Source: an uncultured Alphaproteobacteria bacterium
Lineage (GTDB): Bacteria; Pseudomonadota; Alphaproteobacteria; HIMB59
DNA length: 52,598 nt
NCBI GenBank assembly: GCA_902526965.1
Contig: CABZMT010000007.1
Coordinates: forward strand, 1 to 52,598
Reading direction: 5' to 3'
Every line of letters begins with the position of its first letter. Positions within the stretch are counted from its first letter, which is position 1. The notes beneath the pieces were generated by a model, which was not told the DNA's origin, did no database searches, and was given only the letters and a program-made list of their open reading frames with translations. The translations under genes were made by a program, and so were the position numbers. Positions 26,177-34,406 of the stretch are shown piece by piece.

Positions 26177-27327
26177 TGCAAAGTAAAAATAAAGATAATT
26201 ATTTTGGATTTGGTACTCAAATAAGAAAATCGCCATTTTTTGATGCTACAGTTCGATGGGGGGCCACTGGCTTTTCAGTTTATAATCACATGTATATTCC
26301 AAGGGATTTTGGCGACCCTGAGAAAAATTTTTGGAATTTAGTTAATGATGCAATTTTATGTGATGTAGCAGTTGAAAGACAAGTTGAGATAACTGGTCCA
26401 GATGCATTTCAGTTTATTCAATTACTTACACCGCGTGATCTTAGCAAATTATCTATAGGGCAGTGTAAATATGTTCTAATTACCAATGAAAAAGGGGGGA
26501 TACTCAATGACCCTGTCTTACTTCGTTTAGATGAAAATCATTTTTGGTTATCTCTATCTGATAGCGATATTTTACTATGGGCTCAAGGTGTTGCAGTAAA
26601 TTCTGGGCTAAATGTTAGCATCAATGAACCAGATGTTTCACCTCTTCAGCTGCAGGGACCAAAGTCAAGAGAGATTATGGTGAAATTATTTGGAGAAAGC
26701 ATAAGAGATTTAAAATATTACTGGTTCAAAGAATTAGAATTAGATGGTATTCCCTTAGTTGTATCTCGCACTGGATGGTCTACAGAACTTGGATATGAAT
26801 TATTTTTACGAGACGGAACTCAGGGAGATAAATTATGGGAAATGATAATGATGGCAGGTAATGAATATGGTCTTCAGCCTGGTCACACATCAAGTATTCG
26901 CCGTATTGAAGGAGGTATGTTGTCATATCACGCGGATGCAGATATACACACGAACCCATTTGAGATGGGACTTGAAAGACTAGTATCTTTGGATAGTGAT
27001 ATTAATTTCATTGGTAAAAAAGCACTTATTGAAATTCAAAAAAAAGGTATAAAACGTCAGCAAATTGGTTTGGAAATAGAGGGAGATTCTTTGACAGGCC
27101 CAAACACAATATTTTGGGAAATATTCTGTGATGATAAAATCATTGGAAAAGTAACTTCTGCAGTATTTTCACCACGATTAGAAAAAAATATAGCATTGGC
27201 TATGGTTGATAAAAATTATACTCAAATAGGAATGAAATTATTAGTTGAAATTTATGGGGTTCTCAGAGATGCAATCGTAGTAGAAAAGCCATTCTTTGAT
27301 CCTAAAAAAGCGCTTCCAAATTCTTGA
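26176..27327 (+). CDS. GcvT-family aminomethyl/methyltransferase, DmdA paralogue
   Basis: This 383-residue protein is a glycine-cleavage T-protein relative that would use tetrahydrofolate as the one-carbon acceptor. The DVAVERQVEITGPDA, LTPRDLS, LQGPKS and RIEGGMLSYHAD segments are the family's folate-domain landmarks, and the C-terminal barrel is present. It shares many positions with the DmdA-like protein at 33-34 kb but differs in the substrate region: HTSSIRRIEGG replaces CPNLIERIEGG. It may therefore demethylate another methylated substrate. The ATG at 26176 is preceded by AAGGAG eight bases away, unusually good for this sequence, so I prefer it to the TTG one codon earlier. The upstream gene stops one base into the ATG. 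Confidence 0.82.
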   Translation: MQSKNKDNYFGFGTQIRKSPFFDATVRWGATGFSVYNHMYIPRDFGDPEKNFWNLVNDAILCDVAVERQVEITGPDAFQFIQLLTPRDLSKLSIGQCKYVLITNEKGGILNDPVLLRLDENHFWLSLSDSDILLWAQGVAVNSGLNVSINEPDVSPLQLQGPKSREIMVKLFGESIRDLKYYWFKELELDGIPLVVSRTGWSTELGYELFLRDGTQGDKLWEMIMMAGNEYGLQPGHTSSIRRIEGGMLSYHADADIHTNPFEMGLERLVSLDSDINFIGKKALIEIQKKGIKRQQIGLEIEGDSLTGPNTIFWEIFCDDKIIGKVTSAVFSPRLEKNIALAMVDKNYTQIGMKLLVEIYGVLRDAIVVEKPFFDPKKALPNS

Positions 27328-27463
27328 TAAAATAGAAATATCCTTGATATAATTGAATTTCTTTTGATATTCACTAGATGCATAGTTTCGTTAACTTCTT
27401 AGCATTATTTTTTTTTTGATTCAGTATTTATAAATTTACTACTCAAAATATAGAGAGGTATTT

Positions 27464-27805
27464 ATGAAACTAATAACAGCTATTATCAAGCCAGACAAAG
27501 TCGAAGCTTTGAGACAGGCACTTACAGGTGTTGATATTCAAGGCTTAACTATTGTCGAGGCTAAAGGATATGGGCGCCAAAAGGGTCATACCGAACTGTA
27601 CCGAGGCGCAGAATATGAGGTACATTTTCTTCCTAAATCTCGAGCAGAGGTTTTAGTAGATTCTGCTGACGCCGAAAAGGTCATTACTACAATTTCTGAG
27701 GCAGTTAAATCAGGAAAAATTGGTGATGGTAAAATTTATGTAACTGAAGTGCAAGATGTTGTCCGAATACGTACTGGAGAACGAGGCGCTGAGGCTATTA
27801 AATAA
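27464..27805 (+). CDS. glnK: Nitrogen regulatory protein PII (GlnK type)
   Basis: This 113-residue PII protein senses ATP/ADP and 2-oxoglutarate and controls ammonium transport. The T-loop tyrosine (Tyr51 in YRGAEYEV) that is uridylylated in proteobacteria is present, as are the KGHTELYRG and C-terminal signature GKIGDGKIYVTEV plus VRIRTGERG. It is next to amtB, the standard glnK-amtB pair, in which PII blocks the channel when nitrogen is plentiful. The ribosome binding site GAGAGG lies five to six bases before the ATG. The 136-base gap upstream contains T-rich runs but no recognisable sigma54 -24/-12 box (no TGGCAC...TTGC), so NtrC control of the usual type is not visible. Confidence 0.94.
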   Translation: MKLITAIIKPDKVEALRQALTGVDIQGLTIVEAKGYGRQKGHTELYRGAEYEVHFLPKSRAEVLVDSADAEKVITTISEAVKSGKIGDGKIYVTEVQDVVRIRTGERGAEAIK

Positions 27806-27814
27806 GGAGATCGT

Positions 27815-29095
27815 ATGAAAAAAATATTAACTTTTTTAATTCCTACCTTGTTCCTCTCCGGAGTAGCAAGTGCAGAAGTCTCTGCTGAAACAGCTTTTGT
27901 GTTTAATACATTTTTATTTGTTTTTAGTGGAGTCTTAGTGATGTTCATGGCATTAGGTTTTTCCATGTTAGAAGCTGGATTTGTTCGTAAAAAAAACACA
28001 TCGGCAATTTTATTAAAGAATATAGCTTTATACTCAATTGCAGGTATAATGTTTTATCTGATCGGATACAGCCTAATGTATGTTGATGTTTCAGGTTATA
28101 TAGGATCATTAGGTGGTGCTTTTTACGACACAGCTGACGACTTGACTGTTGCTGCAGAAGAGGGTGGCTACTCATTAGCATCGGATTGGTTCTTCCAGAT
28201 GGTATTTTGTGCAACTGCTATTTCGATTGTATCTGGTGCTTGTGCTGAGAGAATAAAAGTGTGGCCTTTTATGATATTTGCTGCATTTATGACAGGAATT
28301 ATTTATCCAATCTATGGTGCTTGGACTTGGGGCGGCGGATGGCTTACAGAAATGGGCTTCTCTGATTTTGCAGGTTCTACAATTGTTCACTCAGTTGGTG
28401 GATGGGCGGCTCTAACTGGATGTTTAATCCTAGGCCCGAGAGCAGGAAAATACGGCTCTGATGGAAAAATAACTCCAATTGCTGGTGCAAATATGCCATT
28501 AGCATGTCTAGGTACCTTTATCCTATGGTTTGGATGGTTTGGATTTAATGGCGGATCACAATTAGCCTTAGGTAGTGCCGCAGACGCATCTGCAATGTCA
28601 ATTGTTGTTGTAAATACTAATATAGCTGCTTGTGGTGGTGTTGTTGCAGCAATCATTTTATCCCAATTATTGTACAAGAAGATTGATTTATCAATCGCAC
28701 TTAATGGTGCCATTGCTGGTCTTGTTGCTATTACTGCTGGCCCTGACTTAACTAATCATTTCTTATCTATGATTGTTGGTGCGATAGGTGGTATTCTCTG
28801 TACAATTGCAATCCCAATGCTCGATAAAATGAAAATCGATGATGTTGTGGGAGCAATTTCTGCTCACTTAGTAGCAGGTATTTGGGGAACTTTGGCTGTT
28901 GGTATCTTCGGTGCAGGTGATTTCTTAGTACAATTGATTGGTATAATCGCAGCTGCTGTATTAGTTGTGCCTTTAAGTGGTGTATTCTTTTACATACTTA
29001 AGGGAACAGTTGGTTTAAGAGTATCTGAAGAAACTGAAGCTTCAGGTCTTGATAAAGCTGAACTTACTACAGAAGCCTACCCAGAATTTAAATAA
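27815..29095 (+). CDS. amtB: Ammonium transporter
   Basis: This 426-residue channel of the Amt/Rh family moves ammonia/ammonium across the inner membrane. A signal-like first segment (SGVASAE) is followed by eleven hydrophobic helices, and the signature DFAGSTIVHSVGGWAAL with its twin-histidine neighbourhood is present, along with GWFGFNGGSQLALG and SAHLVAGIWGTLAVG. It is 9 bases after glnK with a GGAG-type site before the ATG, so the two are cotranscribed. A strong hairpin follows that ends both this and the convergent gene. Function and partnership with PII are well established for the family; nothing unusual in the conserved core was noticed. Confidence 0.96.
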   Translation: MKKILTFLIPTLFLSGVASAEVSAETAFVFNTFLFVFSGVLVMFMALGFSMLEAGFVRKKNTSAILLKNIALYSIAGIMFYLIGYSLMYVDVSGYIGSLGGAFYDTADDLTVAAEEGGYSLASDWFFQMVFCATAISIVSGACAERIKVWPFMIFAAFMTGIIYPIYGAWTWGGGWLTEMGFSDFAGSTIVHSVGGWAALTGCLILGPRAGKYGSDGKITPIAGANMPLACLGTFILWFGWFGFNGGSQLALGSAADASAMSIVVVNTNIAACGGVVAAIILSQLLYKKIDLSIALNGAIAGLVAITAGPDLTNHFLSMIVGAIGGILCTIAIPMLDKMKIDDVVGAISAHLVAGIWGTLAVGIFGAGDFLVQLIGIIAAAVLVVPLSGVFFYILKGTVGLRVSEETEASGLDKAELTTEAYPEFK

Positions 29096-29122
29096 TTCTT
29101 ATTTATAGTACTCCTAAAAAAA

Positions 29123-29139
29123 GGGCGCTTATCGCGCCC
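29123..29139. terminator. Bidirectional intrinsic terminator
   Basis: GGGCGC (29123-29128) and GCGCCC (29134-29139) form a perfect stem with a TTATC loop, flanked by an A-run before and a T-run after on each strand (bases 29116-29122 and 29140-29147). It would stop transcription of amtB on the plus strand and glutathione peroxidase on the minus strand, whose stop codon is 7 bases away. This is the clearest terminator of the window. Confidence 0.93.
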
Positions 29140-29145
29140 TTTTTT

Positions 29146-29670
29146 TTATATTAATTCATCTATTAAATCTGTAATTTTCGAACTATCAGGTTTAGTCATT
29201 GAAGACCAACTTTTAACTAAATTTCCTTCACCATCAAAAAGATATTTATAAAAATTCCATTTTGGAGTTTCATTATATGCTGACATCATCCAGCTATATA
29301 TTGGATGGGCGTTCTCTCCGTTCACATCGATGATTTCAGAAATGATAAATTTTGTATCATAGTTAACTAAACAAAACTCTTTAACATCCTTTTCATAATC
29401 TAACTCTTGTCGAAAGCTGTTAGAGGGAGTTCCAATAATGATTAAATTTTTATCTAAATATTCGCGATGAAGATTGGACAGGTTAGCATACTGCTTTGTG
29501 AAACCACATCTGCTAGCAGTATTCACAAGAAGAACGGGTTTACCTTTAAATTTATCTAAATTAATTTGATTACCATCAATATCTTGAATACTAAAATTAT
29601 GTAAGTTTTGCGCCATAATACTTCCTATACTTGTGAGTAAAACACTTAAGGTTATCAAGAGAATTCTCAT
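29146..29670 (-). CDS. Glutathione peroxidase-family thiol peroxidase
   Basis: This 174-residue protein carries a cleavable signal peptide (about 1-20) and the thioredoxin-fold GPx core. The peroxidatic residue is Cys55 (NTASRCGFTKQY), not selenocysteine, and the WNFYKYLFD tryptophan and FCLVNYDTKF segments are conserved. The usual catalytic Gln is replaced by Ser in PSNSFRQE (canonical PCNQFGGQE); a similar PSNDF version is common in alphaproteobacteria. It is likely exported and may reduce H2O2 or lipid hydroperoxides. The -10-like TATAAA ends five bases before its ATG, so the message may be leaderless. It lies opposite the amtB gene and shares its terminator. Confidence 0.88.
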   Translation of the reverse strand: MRILLITLSVLLTSIGSIMAQNLHNFSIQDIDGNQINLDKFKGKPVLLVNTASRCGFTKQYANLSNLHREYLDKNLIIIGTPSNSFRQELDYEKDVKEFCLVNYDTKFIISEIIDVNGENAHPIYSWMMSAYNETPKWNFYKYLFDGEGNLVKSWSSMTKPDSSKITDLIDELI

Positions 29671-29675
29671 GTCAC

Positions 29676-29681
29676 TTTATA
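29676..29681 (-). promoter_or_regulatory. Candidate -10 box of a leaderless glutathione peroxidase transcript
   Basis: TATAAA on the minus strand ends only five bases before the ATG at 29670. With the usual six-to-seven base distance to the start of transcription, the RNA would begin at or next to the A of the start codon. No Shine-Dalgarno sequence is visible. Confidence 0.35.
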
Positions 29682-29711
29682 CTGACTTTAAATAATCTAG
29701 ATTTGCTAATC

Positions 29712-30332
29712 TTAAATTTTTGGTAATCCCAAAACTTTGCTTTTTTTAATGAATTCCTCTTTATATGGAGGTCTATTAAAAATCTCTTTTATCATAGGTT
29801 TAAAAAAATCTAGATCTTTATTCTCATATTCTGGGTCAAAAGATTTTTGATCCCATCTTTCGCAGAATTCAGCGCATGTTTGAAAATAAATATTATCTTT
29901 AAATTTATCCCTAGCATTTTTATCCCAACCATAATGGTGGGCGTAATAAATCATTTGAAAAATTCCGTGATGTTCAACTACCCAAGTTACTTCCTCTCTA
30001 ACATAAGGTCTTATAACCTCAGCAGAAAATCTATCGTGATTTTGAGGAGCAAGTCCATCGCCAATATCATGAAGTAATGTTCCAACAATCCAATCAATAT
30101 CAGCCCCATCATTATAAGCTCTTGTTGCTGATTGAAGTCCATGATCCAGTCTAGAAATTTTATAGCCCTCCATAGTATTTTTTCCTTGTCTTAATAGTTC
30201 TTCGATAATTCTCTCATATGTTAAAGAGACATATTTTTCCTCATACCCTTTAAGTAATAAATAATCTTCTTTATCACCATCTTTCATATGTTTAAATTTT
30301 ACATTCTTATCAACCAAAATTTTTGAACCCAT
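29712..30332 (-). CDS. HD-domain mixed-valent di-iron oxygenase (PhnZ/TmpB-like)
   Basis: This HD-fold protein has the six-ligand di-iron pattern of PhnZ and related C-P bond-cleaving oxygenases: RLDHGLQ, LLHDIGD, QNHDRF, VEHHG and ERWDQ supply His, His-Asp, His, His and Asp. PhnZ-type enzymes oxidatively break the C-P bond of an alpha-hydroxy-phosphonate to release phosphate. The residues just before the first His (MEGYKIS) differ from those of PhnZ (YIGEAIN), so the substrate probably differs. The 2OG dioxygenase upstream would be the hydroxylating partner. The start is uncertain: the frame extends to 30383 (overlapping the dioxygenase by 74 bases); I use the in-frame ATG at 30332, and 30287 is another option. 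Confidence 0.72.
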   Translation of the reverse strand: MGSKILVDKNVKFKHMKDGDKEDYLLLKGYEEKYVSLTYERIIEELLRQGKNTMEGYKISRLDHGLQSATRAYNDGADIDWIVGTLLHDIGDGLAPQNHDRFSAEVIRPYVREEVTWVVEHHGIFQMIYYAHHYGWDKNARDKFKDNIYFQTCAEFCERWDQKSFDPEYENKDLDFFKPMIKEIFNRPPYKEEFIKKSKVLGLPKI

Positions 30333-31440
30333 CTTGTACATATTTTCTATGCAAATGCCTAAGTTTGCCATCTGTTGAGTCAAAATCTAGATAACAACCC
30401 TGGAGGTGTCTGGCACCTTCATTAGCATCGTATGCTGTTCTTCCATGAAGCAGTCTATGATTATCAAACATCATAACGTCGCCTTTTTTAAGCTTAAACT
30501 TAATCTCAAAATCTGATGAGGAGTATAAATCACTTAGTAGTTTTCTAGCCTTATAAAAATTTGTAAGTTTTTTTCGATCAATTGGTGGAACATAATCAAC
30601 TCTTGTGCTATACCTTACTTGTTTGTAGTCTCCCTCTTTATCCAACTCAATAAGCTCTCCCCAGTTTTCTAAAATAATATCTTTGTCTTCAAATTGATAT
30701 CTAAGATTAGTTTTAGTCAAAGACTCAAAAGCTTCAGGGTAATTGATCCTAATATAATCAGCAACAGCAAAACCATCTACTAGAGTCGAAAAACCTCCAC
30801 TGACCTCATTTTTCAGACAATGTAAGAATTGAATTCCAGGCGCAGCTGGCTTTCTATAGGGATTGTCCGTATGTGGAGGAAGAGCGATAGGCTTATAAGC
30901 TAAATCATTGGGGTTAGGTTTGGACATCACGTCAAAATACTCTCCAAAGTTAGTCACTTTAACAGGACCTATAGATCTCACAAATTTAAGTAAATATTGA
31001 TCTTTTGTTGGAACGTTTTTAATAATTACAAAACCATATTTATAAAAATTTTCTAAAAGTCTATACATCGACTCTTTCTCAACCATATCTTCTTCAAACT
31101 CTAAACTTGGAAATACTTTTAAATCTGAGTTCCAAAGTAGTCTTTTAGGTAAAGGGCCACGTTTATTTTTATCGTTATCAAATTCTGTTAAAAGATCTTT
31201 AATGTTATATTTCCCTTTAGCCCCATCATTGAATTCAATATCAAGTTTTTCTTCAAAAATTTTTGCTGTTTTAATTTGTAAATCTAATTTAATAGAAGAG
31301 GGTTCATAGAGTCTTTGATTTGTATCTTTGTCGACATAGTCATGACCTGGTAATCTTTCTCTTAGCCAAATAGGATGTAATTCATAATCATGATTTTGGT
31401 GTGTAACTTTTAATGAGTCACTCGAAAACTGAACCTTCAT
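30310..31440 (-). CDS. Fe(II)/2-oxoglutarate dioxygenase of the gamma-butyrobetaine hydroxylase group (TmpA/PhnY*-like)
   Basis: This 376-residue non-heme dioxygenase has the DUF971-type N-terminal region (WLRERLPGHDYVDKDTNQR) of gamma-butyrobetaine hydroxylase relatives, with the zinc cysteines absent. The metal triad is His190-x-Asp192 (LPPHTDNP) and His332 (LHGRTAYD), and Arg344 (ARHLQGCY) is placed to bind 2-oxoglutarate. Known members hydroxylate gamma-butyrobetaine, trimethyl-lysine or aminoethyl-type phosphonates. Its direct neighbour is an HD-domain oxygenase, the arrangement of TmpA/TmpB and PhnY*/PhnZ, so alpha-hydroxylation of a phosphonate is the favoured role. The actual substrate (2-trimethylammonioethylphosphonate, 2-aminoethylphosphonate or other) is not established. 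Confidence 0.8.
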   Translation of the reverse strand: MKVQFSSDSLKVTHQNHDYELHPIWLRERLPGHDYVDKDTNQRLYEPSSIKLDLQIKTAKIFEEKLDIEFNDGAKGKYNIKDLLTEFDNDKNKRGPLPKRLLWNSDLKVFPSLEFEEDMVEKESMYRLLENFYKYGFVIIKNVPTKDQYLLKFVRSIGPVKVTNFGEYFDVMSKPNPNDLAYKPIALPPHTDNPYRKPAAPGIQFLHCLKNEVSGGFSTLVDGFAVADYIRINYPEAFESLTKTNLRYQFEDKDIILENWGELIELDKEGDYKQVRYSTRVDYVPPIDRKKLTNFYKARKLLSDLYSSSDFEIKFKLKKGDVMMFDNHRLLHGRTAYDANEGARHLQGCYLDFDSTDGKLRHLHRKYVQDGFKNFG

Positions 31441-31508
31441 GGCGCCACTCTCAAAATTAATTCTTAAAAAGATATTTTGTTAATTAATGATATTTGTCAA
31501 TTAAGAAA

Positions 31509-31970
31509 TTAAGGAGCTACTTTAAATATAGCCTCAATTTCAACTGAGAAGCCTAAAGGAAGAGAATTCACCCCAACTGCTGCACGAGCATGAATACCCT
31601 TTTCACCAAAGATTTTTTGCATTAAATCTGAACAACCATTAATAACCTGAGGTTGTTGAGTAAAATTATCTAAACAGTTTACAAAACCTGTCAACTTTAT
31701 TAATTGTTCTACTCTATCTAGGTCTTTAATTTCATTTTTTAAGGCAGATAATATTGCCAAACCGCATTTTTGTGCATGTTCTTGAGCTAATTCCAAACTC
31801 AAATCTTTACCTACAACACCTTTTGCAAAACTTCCATCTTCAAGGAGAGGACCTTGGCCTGAAATATAAGCAGTATTATCGATTATTACACAAGGTTTGT
31901 AACTTCCAGCTGGTTTTGCAGGATTGGGTAAAACAATTCCTAACTCTCGTAATTTATCCTCTATAATCAC
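31509..31970 (-). CDS. RidA-family imine/enamine deaminase
   Basis: This 153-residue protein is of the YjgF/RidA/UK114 family, which clears reactive imines and enamines made by PLP enzymes or other amine oxidations. ISGQGPLLEDG, the helix LAQEHAQKCGLAILSALK, and HARAAVGVNSLPLGFSVEIEAIF with the substrate-binding Arg are intact; the latter is the trimer-interface and active-site region. It is longer than the 128-residue housekeeping RidA, as in the divergent subgroups often embedded in catabolic operons. It is separated by 68 bases from the dioxygenase gene and by 8 from the MFS gene, so it probably shares their transcript. The reactive intermediate it handles here is unknown. Confidence 0.88.
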   Translation of the reverse strand: MIIEDKLRELGIVLPNPAKPAGSYKPCVIIDNTAYISGQGPLLEDGSFAKGVVGKDLSLELAQEHAQKCGLAILSALKNEIKDLDRVEQLIKLTGFVNCLDNFTQQPQVINGCSDLMQKIFGEKGIHARAAVGVNSLPLGFSVEIEAIFKVAP

Positions 31971-31978
31971 TGTGAGAC

Positions 31979-33232
31979 TTACTCTTCCTCTTCAATTTTA
32001 TTTATAATCTGTTCTGTTGCTAATTGCATTCCTATTGAAGAGGTATTTCTAGGAATAATAATTGAAGGTGTATTTTCTTCATAAATGTCACTAGTTCTTC
32101 CCACTCTAATTCTAAAGTAATTATAAGGAGCCACTACAGAATACACAACTATCATGTAAATAAAAAAACCATAGGGTCCAAAATAAGCCATAAAACCTGA
32201 GGCTAACATAGGACCTGCTACCATACCTAAAGCATTAACAAGTGTTAATGTTGAACTGGCTGAAACAATCTCGTCTTTTTCCAAGAAATCGTTCATATGT
32301 GAAATAACAACAGCGTAATAAGGTAATGAAACAGCAGAATGAATACCAATTAATACTAATAGTACATAAAATGAGAATGAACCAAATATAAAGACCATTA
32401 TTAAAGAGCCAATAGCTATCAAATTTAGTACAAATAAAATAGTTCTTCGATCATAACGATCTGAGATTTTTCCAATAGGATACTGAAAAATAGCTCCAAT
32501 AAACATATTTACAAAAACTAAAATTGAAATTTGAAATATACTTAAACCAATTTTAGCACCAAAAACTGCAATTAAACCGAATAAAACACTGTAAATCATT
32601 CCAATTGAAAAAGAGCCGACAAAAGCCATAGGTGATTTATTATATAAGTCTTTAAGACTTAAAAATTTAGGTGTTGTGAATTCAGGTGCAGGTTTCTTAG
32701 TGAGCAATATAGGAACCAAAGCAAGGGATATCAACAAAGATGATAGAATATAAAGATGCGCTTCTGTAGTTGTCCCTATATTTATTAACATTACTCCGAT
32801 ACTCGTAGAAATATATAAAACAATCATATAGAAACCAATCAACTGGCCTCTTGTTTGGTTATCTGCTCGATCATTTAACCAGCTCTCACAAACTATATAA
32901 ATGGCAGCATAGGAGAAACCAGTAATCATTCTAAAGATTAACCAAAGAACTGGATCAACAAAAATCCAATGCAATAAGATAGCTATTGATCCTAAAGATG
33001 CAAATGCTGCAAATACTCTTATATGCCCAACATTTTTAATTAGTTTAGGACATTGAATTGAGCTAAACAGAAATCCTATGAAATATCCTGTAAATACATA
33101 ACCAATCTCAAAGTCTGTAAAATTAAAAAAGACAGAATTGATGTTTAGTAAAGTTCCTTGAAGTGTATGAGCTATCATTATTAGCCCAAAGCCACTAAAA
33201 AGTGCCCATGAATTTAATATAGTTCCAAACAC
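31979..33232 (-). CDS. Major facilitator superfamily transporter (YcaD-like)
   Basis: This 417-residue inner-membrane protein has twelve hydrophobic helices of the MFS fold. The segment RMITGFSYAAIYIVCESWLNDRADNQTRG, read as short motifs (ESWLNDRA, NQTRGQ), and ISDRYDRRTILF in the second half are the cytoplasmic-loop signatures seen in the YcaD-type subgroup. It is placed between the RidA and DmdA-like genes and is probably part of the same operon, so it may carry the substrate or a product of their pathway (a methylated sulfur or nitrogen compound, or a phosphonate). The direction and substrate cannot be read from the sequence. It overlaps nothing and ends in an acidic tail. Confidence 0.85.
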   Translation of the reverse strand: MFGTILNSWALFSGFGLIMIAHTLQGTLLNINSVFFNFTDFEIGYVFTGYFIGFLFSSIQCPKLIKNVGHIRVFAAFASLGSIAILLHWIFVDPVLWLIFRMITGFSYAAIYIVCESWLNDRADNQTRGQLIGFYMIVLYISTSIGVMLINIGTTTEAHLYILSSLLISLALVPILLTKKPAPEFTTPKFLSLKDLYNKSPMAFVGSFSIGMIYSVLFGLIAVFGAKIGLSIFQISILVFVNMFIGAIFQYPIGKISDRYDRRTILFVLNLIAIGSLIMVFIFGSFSFYVLLVLIGIHSAVSLPYYAVVISHMNDFLEKDEIVSASSTLTLVNALGMVAGPMLASGFMAYFGPYGFFIYMIVVYSVVAPYNYFRIRVGRTSDIYEENTPSIIIPRNTSSIGMQLATEQIINKIEEEE

Positions 33233-33270
33233 CCGCGAATAAATAAACTTTTAGTTTAAGAATGCAATAG

Positions 33271-34377
33271 CTATTTTGAGAAAGGTAATGACGTCATCTG
33301 TGATTGTACTTCTAGATTATCAATCAACAGTGTTTTAACTTCATTAAAATTTTGAAACTCGGTTTGTATCATTGCGATACCAAGACAACACCCAAAATCA
33401 GGGCTAAAACAACCAGATCTTAATTCACCAATCATCTGACCATTTAATTGAATAGGTAGGTATTTTGTTATATTTAAATTATCAAGCTTGAGTTTTAAAC
33501 CAATTAGTGACCTTTGTACTCCCTCTTGATTTTGTTTTTCTAGTGTTGATTTTCCTAGGTAATTTATATCTGGATTAAAAGAAACAAAAGGATTTAGGCC
33601 ACATTCTAGAGGTGTATCTTCCATGGTCATATCATTCCCAAAAGAAAGCAGACCTCCCTCAATCCTTTCAATTAAATTTGGACAGCCTGGTCTGACATTT
33701 AAATCTTCTCCATTATTAATCAAGCTATCATAAAGATTTAGACCAACTTCATCATCATCAACATAAATTTCAAATCCGCCTTGTTTCGACCAACCTGATC
33801 TTGCGATTAACAATTTATGGTCTTGAAATTCATATCTTTTGAAATTAAAAAATTTTAATTTTTTTATTTCTTCACCAAAGACTCTCTCCATCAAATCAAA
33901 AGATTTAGGGCCTTGTACAGCTAATATGTTGACATTGGGCTCTGTAATTTCGACATCTAAATTCATACCAATGGTAATACCCTTTGCATATAATAAGATA
34001 TCTGAGTCGGCTATAGATAACCACCAAGTATCATCACCAACTTTCATAATTAATGGATCATTAAGAATTTTCCCTTTTTCATCAACAATTGGCGCATAGT
34101 AACAAAGATAATCTTTTGCATTAGATAGATCTCTACAAGTAATTAGCTGTGTAAGCTTTGCAGCATCAGGACCTTTAAATTGGACTTGCCTTTCTACCGA
34201 TACATCCCAAACCTGAACATTGTTTTTAAGGTGAAGACAGTCTTCCTCTACCCCTTTAAAAGATGCTGGTAAAATCATATGATTGTAAACTGTGTAGGAT
34301 TGAACCCCATACTCTTCTATTCTTTTGGTATAGGGCGTGGAACGAAGTCTAGCACTTTTAGCGATTAAATGGTTCAT
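33271..34377 (-). CDS. dmdA: DMSP demethylase-like GcvT-family protein
   Basis: This 368-residue GcvT-family protein is most like DmdA, which moves a methyl group from dimethylsulfoniopropionate to tetrahydrofolate, leaving methylmercaptopropionate. Landmarks include SYTVYNHMILP, VSVERQVQFKGPDA, LSIADSDILLYAKG, ARSGWSKQGGFEIYVD and PGCPNLIERIEGGLLSFGND, the last being the segment by which DmdA differs from ordinary aminomethyltransferases. No DmdB-DmdC-DmdD set sits beside it. It begins the minus-strand run of five genes; its start lies 29 bases from a divergent TPR protein. A methylated substrate other than DMSP, for example glycine betaine-like, is possible because the downstream genes look phosphonate-related. 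Confidence 0.8.
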   Translation of the reverse strand: MNHLIAKSARLRSTPYTKRIEEYGVQSYTVYNHMILPASFKGVEEDCLHLKNNVQVWDVSVERQVQFKGPDAAKLTQLITCRDLSNAKDYLCYYAPIVDEKGKILNDPLIMKVGDDTWWLSIADSDILLYAKGITIGMNLDVEITEPNVNILAVQGPKSFDLMERVFGEEIKKLKFFNFKRYEFQDHKLLIARSGWSKQGGFEIYVDDDEVGLNLYDSLINNGEDLNVRPGCPNLIERIEGGLLSFGNDMTMEDTPLECGLNPFVSFNPDINYLGKSTLEKQNQEGVQRSLIGLKLKLDNLNITKYLPIQLNGQMIGELRSGCFSPDFGCCLGIAMIQTEFQNFNEVKTLLIDNLEVQSQMTSLPFSK

Positions 34378-34406
34378 AAAATTTCGAATTTAGTTAATAT
34401 GTATTC

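Noticed and set aside
27328..27463. Sigma54 promoter upstream of glnK
   Set aside because: No GG-N10-GC pattern with the -24/-12 bases was found; only AT-rich runs.
28387..28713. Minus-strand frame of 108 codons inside amtB
   Set aside because: Falls in the coding sequence of a clear ammonium transporter and has no family features.
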